In this document: positions 1 through 4,608 of the stretch, piece after piece | How positions within the stretch are numbered: position 1 is the first letter of the stretch | Layout of the letters: every line of letters starts with the position of its first letter | Assembly: GCA_013373005.1 (NCBI GenBank) | Contig: JABXIP010000174.1 | Location: forward strand, 1-5,553 | Source of the DNA: Cytophagia bacterium | Lineage (GTDB): Bacteria > Bacteroidota > Bacteroidia > Cytophagales > Cyclobacteriaceae | Length of the DNA: 5,553 nt | Direction of reading: 5' to 3' | The notes under the pieces: generated by a model | Told to the model about the DNA's origin: nothing | Seen by the model: the letters and a program-made list of their open reading frames with translations, nothing else | The model's database searches: none | Translations under genes and position numbers: made by a program

Positions 1-1
1 C

Positions 2-580
2 CAAACTTTAGTGGATTGGCTAAAGAATCAAGGCATTGATCAAGCTGTCTTTCTGGGGCATTCACTGGGTGGCTATGTTTCTCTGGCTTTAGCAGAAATG
101 TTTCCTGAGCTTATCAAAGGGTTCGGCCTTATTCACTCCACCGCATTTTCTGACACCGAAGAAGGCCAGGTGAATAGAGACAGAGTAGTTCAGTTCATCA
201 AGAAGCATGGACATGAAAAGTGGATCGAAACCTTCGCTCCAAGTCTTTTTGCCAAAGAGAACCTGGAACATTGCACCAACGATGTTGAACTGGTTAGGCA
301 GATGGGGATCAATACCTCCCAGGAATCCATTATTGCTTACACTTATGCCATGAGAGACCGAAAAGACAGGTTTGAGGTCTGGAAGCAGATTGAACCACAT
401 TGTCTATTCATTGGAGGCACAGAAGATATCAGAATTGGGCCAGCCATTTCAGAAGAACATATCTATGCCAGAGAAGCCGTTGACGGCCATATTCTTACTG
501 GTATTGGACATATGGGTATGTTTGAAGATAAAGTACACTTCAACGATATTCTGAAGTCATACCTCAAGAAAGTCGTTTAA
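2..580 (+). CDS. alpha/beta hydrolase family protein, 5'-truncated by the window edge
   Basis: This is the C-terminal 192 residues of an alpha/beta-hydrolase fold enzyme. The frame is open to the left edge, so the real start lies outside; a GTG at 11 is internal, not a start. The nucleophile elbow GHSLGG is visible with its serine at residue 21 of the visible part. The likely acid is Asp142 in GGTED, after a strand of the core sheet. The likely catalytic histidine is His170 in GIGHMGMFE near the C-terminus, which completes the triad in the usual order. Roughly 70-80 N-terminal residues, including the oxyanion-hole HG region, should be missing compared with the common 260-270-residue members. 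The cap between residues 45 and 130 is rich in charged residues. No signal peptide can be judged. The substrate cannot be told: esterase, lipase-like or C-C hydrolase are all possible. The stop lies 3 bases from the stop of the converging thioredoxin gene. Confidence 0.88.
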   Translation, partial: QTLVDWLKNQGIDQAVFLGHSLGGYVSLALAEMFPELIKGFGLIHSTAFSDTEEGQVNRDRVVQFIKKHGHEKWIETFAPSLFAKENLEHCTNDVELVRQMGINTSQESIIAYTYAMRDRKDRFEVWKQIEPHCLFIGGTEDIRIGPAISEEHIYAREAVDGHILTGIGHMGMFEDKVHFNDILKSYLKKVV

Positions 581-583
581 TTA

Positions 584-880
584 TCAGGCCTGACTCAGCA
601 CATGAGTGAGTTCGCGCTTGGTAACAACACCTGCCTTTTTCCATTTAATCTCTCCGTTTTGGAAAAGTATGAGTGTTGGAATACTTCTCACCCCAAAGCG
701 TTGAGCAATTGGCTGGTTCTTGTCTACATCTATTTTGATGACCTTCAATTTATCTCCCATTTCCTGAGCCACTTCCTTGAGGACCGGAGCCATCATCTGA
801 CATGGTCCGCACCAGTCAGCATAAAAATCTACCAAAACCGGCTGTTCCTGACTTACCAAAGCATCAAATTTTCCTTTCAT
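584..880 (-). CDS. thioredoxin (WCGPC active site)
   Basis: This is a compact single-domain thioredoxin of 98 residues, slightly shorter than the usual 105-110. It reduces disulfides in cytoplasmic proteins and is itself recharged by thioredoxin reductase. The core reads VLVDFYADWCGPC, with redox cysteines at 24 and 27. The cis-proline loop SIPT is at 66-69 and the FQNG turn follows. All belong to classical thioredoxins rather than the TlpA or DsbA types, and there is no signal peptide or membrane anchor, so it is cytosolic. I chose the ATG at 880 because MKGKF is a common beginning for relatives in this phylum. Two GTG codons just upstream in frame (886 and 883) would add two residues. No Shine-Dalgarno sequence precedes any of these starts. 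The gene is divergent from the desaturase (75-base spacer) and convergent with the hydrolase. A specific trx gene name cannot be assigned because these genomes carry several paralogues. Confidence 0.93.
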   Translation of the reverse strand: MKGKFDALVSQEQPVLVDFYADWCGPCQMMAPVLKEVAQEMGDKLKVIKIDVDKNQPIAQRFGVRSIPTLILFQNGEIKWKKAGVVTKRELTHVLSQA

Positions 881-885
881 CACCA

Positions 886-893
886 CAAATTTA
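886..893 (-). promoter_or_regulatory. possible -7 promoter element overlapping the thioredoxin start
   Basis: Read on the minus strand this is TAAATTTG, an exact fit to the Bacteroidota -7 consensus TAnnTTTG. It ends on the first of the three possible start codons of the thioredoxin gene. Transcription would then begin at or next to the ATG at 880, giving a leaderless or nearly leaderless mRNA. I see no convincing TTG or TTTG -33 element 17-23 bases upstream. The match could be chance in an AT-rich spacer. Confidence 0.25.
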
Positions 894-955
894 ATCGACT
901 TAAAAACAGCGCGACCTCTTTAATTGTTCCTAATTTCAATTGAGAAGATTTAACC

Positions 956-1735
956 ATGCACCAATACGACTTCACCATTCCTGAAAACTTCCTAATCCTG
1001 ACAGGACTTATGTTTCTGGTGGTGGTGTTCAGGTATTCTATGGTGGCCGGAATTTTCTATCTGGTTTTTTATGTTGTAGACCCTAAATCAACCAGAAATA
1101 GAAAAATCTTCAATTCAGGCGCATCGAAAGAGCAATTTCGAAAGGAAATTTTCTGGTCGACTTTTACCTCTCTCTTGTTTGCCTTAGCCGGTGCAGGAAT
1201 GGTGGTCATGTGGCAAATGGGCTACACCTCTATTTATGAAGATATTAGTGAGTTTGGTTGGTGGTGGGCTCCCGTTAGTTTTTTGATTGCAGCTCTTATT
1301 CACGAAACCTATTACTATTGGCTCCACAGGTGGATGCACAAACCCAAAATCTACAGGCTCATTCATAAAACTCATCACGACAGCCATATCACTTCCCCAT
1401 GGACAAGCTTTTCGTTCCATCCGGGAGAAGGGCTTCTTCAGTCACTTATCATTCCGGTGATTGTTCTCTTCCTTCCTATGCATTATTGGACCATTGTGGC
1501 TTTACTTACCTTCATGACCATTACCAGTGCCATTAACCACTCCAACGTAGAAATTTATCCGAAGGGATTTTATAAGCATTGGCTGGGCAAATGGTTTATC
1601 GGTTCTACACATCATAGTCTACACCATACCCAATATCGATACAACTTTGGCTTGTACTTTACCTTCTGGGATAAATGGATGAATACAGAAAGTGAGAAGT
1701 ATGCTCCAAATTTTGAGAAACATACTTCTGATTAA
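956..1735 (+). CDS. sterol desaturase / fatty acid hydroxylase family membrane di-iron enzyme
   Basis: This is a complete 259-residue integral membrane oxygenase of the fatty acid hydroxylase superfamily (relatives: C5 sterol desaturase, C4 methyl oxidase, alkylglycerol monooxygenase). These enzymes use a di-iron centre held by histidine boxes to hydroxylate or desaturate lipids. All three boxes are present: HRWMH (124-128), HKTHH (137-141) and HHSLHH (219-224). His116, His144, His155 and His195 are further candidates. Hydrophobic segments lie near 14-40, 67-88, 104-119 and 161-190, so the boxes face the cytoplasm as in the family. The stretch SFHPGEG after box 2 and the C-terminal NFGLYFTFWDKW resemble the C5 sterol desaturase branch, but similarity in this family does not fix the substrate. 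Since most Bacteroidota make no sterols, another lipid is likely. GAGAAG at 942-947, 8 bases before the ATG, may serve as ribosome binding site. No clear promoter is seen in the 75-base spacer. The stop is 2 bases from that of the converging permease gene. Confidence 0.92.
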   Translation: MHQYDFTIPENFLILTGLMFLVVVFRYSMVAGIFYLVFYVVDPKSTRNRKIFNSGASKEQFRKEIFWSTFTSLLFALAGAGMVVMWQMGYTSIYEDISEFGWWWAPVSFLIAALIHETYYYWLHRWMHKPKIYRLIHKTHHDSHITSPWTSFSFHPGEGLLQSLIIPVIVLFLPMHYWTIVALLTFMTITSAINHSNVEIYPKGFYKHWLGKWFIGSTHHSLHHTQYRYNFGLYFTFWDKWMNTESEKYAPNFEKHTSD

Positions 1736-1737
1736 TC

Positions 1738-4146
1738 TTATTCATACCTTAAACTCTCTACTGGATTCGACTTAGCCGCCCTCAGCGTTTGAAAACTCAC
1801 TGTAAGCAGGGCTATCAATAAAACCAGCAATGCTGGAATAGCAAAAATATACCAGTACAAATCAATTCTGAAGGCAAAACCACTCAGCCATTGGCTCATG
1901 CCATAATAGGCGATGGGAATTGCCAGCAACACTGACACCATAATTAGCTTCATGAAGTCTGTCGAAAGCAATTGAAGAATGCTGGAAATAGAAGCTCCAA
2001 GCACCTTTCTAATTCCAATTTCCTTGGTGCGTTTCGCTGTCATAAATGCAGCCAGGCCAAAGAGTCCGAGACATGCCACAAAAATGGCCAGTCCTGAGAA
2101 TATGGTAAACACATTTCCGAATCGTTGATCTGCCTTATACTGCTCGCTGAATCTGTCATCGAGGAAGAAATATTCGAATGGATTGCCTGGGAAGAACTGA
2201 GACCATCTTTCCTCGGCCAATTGTACAACTTCCTGAGTGTTTGCTGCATTGTATTTTATGGAGTAAAAACCGCTGGCATCAGGTATCATTCTAAAGATCA
2301 ATTGATCGAAATCTTCTTTCAACGAAGTATGATGATAGTCTTCCGTAACGCCAATTACTGTATATACCTCTCCCCAGAAATCGACATTTGTATTGAGTGC
2401 CTCTTCTGGGTTATTAAAGCCTAATTGCTTTGCGGCAGAGCGTGAAAAGAGAATCTTAGAACCCTCATCTCCAAAACTTCTATCAAAGCTCCTTCCGGCA
2501 ATCACCTCCATCCCGAAGGTCTCCACAAAGTCATAGCCAATACCAATCACCCTGTATTGCTTTCCTTCAGTATCCGGCTCTCCTTGCTTTTTAATTCCTC
2601 CAGCATTCCAGTTCACTCCTCTACCCGGAACACCGGTACTCACCACTACATTTTGAACGTTGGCATTGGTTTTCATCACCTCCTGGAAAGCAGAAAGCTT
2701 CTCCTGATAGGTTGAATCCAACACACTTGGACCATTAATCACCAAGGTTTGGTCAATATCGATACCCAAATCTTGGTTACGCATAAATGATATTTGCTCA
2801 TAAACCGTGTATGTACCAATGATCAAACCTACGGAAGCCATGAATTGAAATACCACCAGCCCCTTTCTGAGCCATGCTCCTCTTGAGTTTGAAACAGTTC
2901 CTCCCTTGAGTGTATCAACCGGTTTGTAAGAAGAAAGAACCATGGCCGGATAAAGACCCGAAAGAAAAGTACCTATCAGAAATAGAGATCCCAGCCCAAT
3001 CCAAAACCCTTGCTGAGTAAAGAGTTCCAAAGTCATTGGTTGATCGGCCAGCCTTGCGAATGAAGGTAAGGCTAAGACTACAATGGCAAAGGCCAGAATG
3101 ACTGCCAATAGATTGATCAGGAAACTCTCCGTAAGGAACTGTCTGATCAACTGCCCGCGCAATGAACCCAATACTTTGCGCAAACCAACTTCCCTTGCTC
3201 TCTCCATTGACTTGGCCGTTGCCAGGTTGATATAGTTTACCCATGCAATAATGATGATGAAGAAAGAAATGCCTAGAAGAGCATATACCGCATCGCCATC
3301 ACCGTTCACTTCGGCCTCCATCATATAATTTGAATAGAGGTGAATATCTCTTAAAGGCTGAAGATCAAAATCCATCCAGGTTTCTCCATCCCTCATTTCA
3401 TCTCCCCACTGAGTCTCCACTAGATCATCAACTTTTTTAGCAAACTCATCTGCATCAACACCTTCATTCAACATCACATAGTTGAAGTAGCCATCCCAGT
3501 ACCAGACCCTGTTCATATCCTCTCCTCTCTGGCCTTGAGCAATTGTGCTCCATGATGCTAGAATATCGTACTTGAAGTGAGAGTTGTTAGGTACGTCTTC
3601 AAAAACAGCAGTAATCTTAACCTGATTGTTTTTGTTGTAATACATGGTCTCTCCGACCACATCAGTTTTTCCGAAATACTTATTGGCTGTGGTTCTGGAG
3701 AGAGCAACCGATAATGGATCGTTTAAAGCACTCTCGGCATCCCCATAGAGAATTTTGGTGTCAAATACTTTAAAAACGTCCGGATTAGCGAAATAGACCT
3801 GACTCTCTGAAAACTCGATATCCTCTCGCGAAAACACACCTCCGGTCTGCGTTAGTCTGGCATAAGCCTCAACATCGGCAATATTCTCTTTCAGCAAGTG
3901 ACCAATAGATACTACCCCGGCAGCCCATTCTGTGCTAAGGGCTCCTTTTTCATATCGGTTGGTTTTTAGTCTATAAATCCGATCAGCATTGGAGTTGAAA
4001 TTGTCGTAGCTGAGTTCATAGTTTACATACTGAAGAATGAGTAAACTGGCAGCAATTCCCAGAGCTAAACCTGTAATGTTTATCAATGAGAAGACTCGAT
4101 TTTTGAGCAGTGACCGAAGCGCCACTTTCAGATAGTTCTTGACCAT
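1738..4146 (-). CDS. ABC transporter permease, two-module FtsX/MacB type
   Basis: This is a complete 802-residue inner-membrane permease of the MacB/FtsX superfamily, the long form typical of Bacteroidota, which has two copies of the periplasmic-plus-FtsX unit in one chain. The N-terminus NYLKVALRSLLKNR leads into TM1 (about 19-40). The first periplasmic MacB-like domain spans about 44-285. Three membrane segments follow near 288-308, 341-365 and 381-402. Then come a cytosolic link with KPVDTLKGG (408-416), TM5 (about 428-448), a second periplasmic domain (about 450-675), and three last segments near 678-702, 733-750 and 765-785. The chain ends in NPVESLRYE, a usual family ending. Two matching coupling-helix motifs, REVGLRKVLGS (318-328) and KEIGIRKVLGA (708-718), mark the duplicated FtsX units and should contact the ATPase. 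Such pumps work by mechanotransmission on periplasmic or envelope substrates; the cargo is unknown. No ATP-binding subunit is in the window. The ATG has an A-rich leader without Shine-Dalgarno, normal for the phylum. Confidence 0.95.
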   Translation of the reverse strand: MVKNYLKVALRSLLKNRVFSLINITGLALGIAASLLILQYVNYELSYDNFNSNADRIYRLKTNRYEKGALSTEWAAGVVSIGHLLKENIADVEAYARLTQTGGVFSREDIEFSESQVYFANPDVFKVFDTKILYGDAESALNDPLSVALSRTTANKYFGKTDVVGETMYYNKNNQVKITAVFEDVPNNSHFKYDILASWSTIAQGQRGEDMNRVWYWDGYFNYVMLNEGVDADEFAKKVDDLVETQWGDEMRDGETWMDFDLQPLRDIHLYSNYMMEAEVNGDGDAVYALLGISFFIIIIAWVNYINLATAKSMERAREVGLRKVLGSLRGQLIRQFLTESFLINLLAVILAFAIVVLALPSFARLADQPMTLELFTQQGFWIGLGSLFLIGTFLSGLYPAMVLSSYKPVDTLKGGTVSNSRGAWLRKGLVVFQFMASVGLIIGTYTVYEQISFMRNQDLGIDIDQTLVINGPSVLDSTYQEKLSAFQEVMKTNANVQNVVVSTGVPGRGVNWNAGGIKKQGEPDTEGKQYRVIGIGYDFVETFGMEVIAGRSFDRSFGDEGSKILFSRSAAKQLGFNNPEEALNTNVDFWGEVYTVIGVTEDYHHTSLKEDFDQLIFRMIPDASGFYSIKYNAANTQEVVQLAEERWSQFFPGNPFEYFFLDDRFSEQYKADQRFGNVFTIFSGLAIFVACLGLFGLAAFMTAKRTKEIGIRKVLGASISSILQLLSTDFMKLIMVSVLLAIPIAYYGMSQWLSGFAFRIDLYWYIFAIPALLVLLIALLTVSFQTLRAAKSNPVESLRYE

Positions 4147-4213
4147 GGTTTTTGAGTTTGGTTTTGACTTGGTTAAATGCTTTAAGCTTTAGTATAAGAC
4201 GATGCCTTTTACT

Positions 4214-4248
4214 AAAACTTACATCAGAGACCTTCAGATTTCAAAAAA
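4214..4248 (-). promoter_or_regulatory. candidate housekeeping promoter for the ABC permease gene
   Basis: On the minus strand a TTTTTTG run (4242-4248) supplies a -33 TTG. It is followed after exactly 20 bases by TAAGTTTT (4214-4221), one mismatch from the Bacteroidota -7 consensus TAnnTTTG. Spacing and order fit the 17-23-base rule for the phylum. Transcription would start near 4205-4210, leaving a 5' leader of about 60 nt before the ATG at 4146. The site lies downstream of the strong terminator at 4334-4365, so the permease could be expressed independently of anything transcribed from further right. Confidence 0.42.
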
Positions 4249-4325
4249 GTTGCACCAAATGCTCTTAACCAGATATGGATTGAGGGAGGACTGAATTGTA
4301 AAAGATCGTCACAGAATAGGAGGCC

Positions 4326-4365
4326 TATAAAATAAAAGAGTCACTCCCGTTGGAGCGACTCCCTT
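4326..4365 (-). terminator. strong rho-independent terminator, minus strand
   Basis: A 10-bp stem is formed by 4352-4361 and 4338-4347 around a 4-base loop (AACG on the minus strand). It is followed on the minus strand by TTTTATTTTATA. On that strand position 4356/4343 makes a G-U pair, and the stem extends through two more G-U pairs and two A-U pairs to 4365/4334. On the plus strand 4343/4356 is an A-C mismatch and no U-tract follows. The direction is therefore clear. It ends either the candidate small RNA just upstream or long read-through from the aldehyde dehydrogenase gene, whose stop is about 245 bases away. Confidence 0.78.
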
Positions 4366-4480
4366 TCACCTAAACACCTGGGTAACTAACTACTCATAGT
4401 GAACCTTTCAGTTCCTACACCCAGACTTATCATTAATTGCTTTCGCGAATTGTCTTAGCTTCAGAGGCTTAACCTCATCT
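4326..4480 (-). ncRNA. candidate structured small RNA of about 150 nt, family unknown
   Basis: Nothing here translates into a convincing protein, yet the minus strand has the full layout of a small RNA gene: a promoter element, about 115 bases of dense local pairing, and a strong terminator. In 5' to 3' order the folds are: (1) GAGG(U)/(G)CCUC at 4464-4476 with a UAA loop; (2) AAUU-GC stem with a GAAA tetraloop and one bulged C (4435-4451); (3) a 9-bp helix, 4418-4426 with 4376-4384, stacked on a 7-bp helix, 4411-4417 with 4397-4404 (one bulged A, hexaloop UGAAAG), leaving 12 unpaired bases at 4385-4396; (4) the terminator hairpin. Helices 1, 3 and 4 are longer on the minus strand because G-U pairs replace A-C mismatches. 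It does not look like tmRNA, RNase P RNA, SRP RNA or a riboswitch I recognise, and its ends do not close into a 6S-like rod. It could also be a 3'-UTR-derived RNA of the aldehyde dehydrogenase transcript or a leader of the permease gene. The 5' end is inferred from the promoter element. Confidence 0.5.
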
Positions 4481-4488
4481 AAATTCAA
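4408..4488 (-). other. 26-codon open frame, possible micro-protein (alternative to the small RNA)
   Basis: From a TTG at 4488 to TGA at 4408 the minus strand encodes 26 residues, containing PLKLRQFAKAIND and ending in SGCRN. The peptide is basic, has one cysteine near the end, and could form an amphipathic helix. There is no ATG in frame. AAAGGA lies about 14 bases upstream, farther than ideal. The TTG overlaps the promoter element, so if transcription really starts near 4480 this start is lost. I list it because the composition looks less random than expected, not because a family is recognised. Confidence 0.15.
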
Positions 4489-4493
4489 AGTTA
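4486..4493 (-). promoter_or_regulatory. -7 promoter element of the candidate small RNA
   Basis: The minus strand reads TAACTTTG, an exact match to TAnnTTTG. It sits in a very AT-rich stretch (4495-4550). The -33 region at the proper distance reads TTTTA rather than TTTG, so only half of the promoter is convincing. Transcription would start near 4479-4482, just before the first hairpin of the small RNA candidate. Confidence 0.42.
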
Positions 4494-4553
4494 GTAGTAT
4501 TTTCCTTTAAATAAAATTTAATATATCAATAATTAAAAAAACTTAGAGATAAC

Positions 4554-4599
4554 AACATCAATAGTATTGCTAGCTTTTCACATACATTTATTTGATGTT
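4554..4599 (-). repeat. 8-bp inverted repeat with 30-base loop after the aldehyde dehydrogenase stop
   Basis: AACATCAA at 4554-4561 and TTGATGTT at 4592-4599 are perfect inverted copies 30 bases apart, beginning 10 bases past the dehydrogenase stop codon. On the minus strand a run of seven Ts (4535-4541) follows, but only 12 bases after the stem. This could be a weak or inefficient terminator, or an mRNA 3'-end stabiliser. The long loop and the displaced T-run make it a poor intrinsic terminator. Confidence 0.35.
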
Positions 4600-4608
4600 A
4601 ACCCTTGA

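Larger units (their letters stand above)
4147..4608. other. 462-base gene-free stretch between permease and aldehyde dehydrogenase genes
   Basis: This is the only long gap between genes in the window. Reading on the minus strand from the right, it contains a long-loop inverted repeat next to the dehydrogenase stop (4554-4599), an AT-rich block with a run of seven Ts, a promoter element (4486-4493), the folded small RNA candidate, its terminator, about 75 bases without visible structure (4249-4325), and the permease promoter and leader. No protein gene longer than about 30 codons with a normal start is visible here on either strand, and there is no tRNA. Confidence 0.7.

Noticed and set aside
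11..13. GTG as start codon of the hydrolase
   Set aside because: The frame is open upstream to the edge, and starting here would remove the first core strands and the oxyanion region required by the fold.
593..607. Hairpin ACTCA-GCACA-TGAGT as bidirectional terminator for hydrolase and thioredoxin
   Set aside because: The stem is only 5 bp, it lies in thioredoxin coding sequence, and no U-tract follows on either strand.
602..943. Plus-strand open frame of 113 codons across the thioredoxin gene
   Set aside because: It is antisense to an unmistakable thioredoxin and its translation shows no family features; it is a shadow frame.
2125..2424. Plus-strand open frame of 99 codons inside the permease gene
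   Set aside because: It is antisense to a well-conserved permease domain, with no recognisable product or start signal.
2915..3244. Minus-strand frame of 109 codons in another frame of the permease
   Set aside because: The permease frame is intact throughout, so this is neither a frameshifted half nor a separate gene.
4326..4493. 6S RNA, tmRNA or a known riboswitch as identity of the folded region
   Set aside because: The ends do not pair into the long rod of 6S RNA, there is no tRNA-like end or tag frame of tmRNA, and no recognised ligand-binding core such as those for TPP, SAM or cobalamin is visible.
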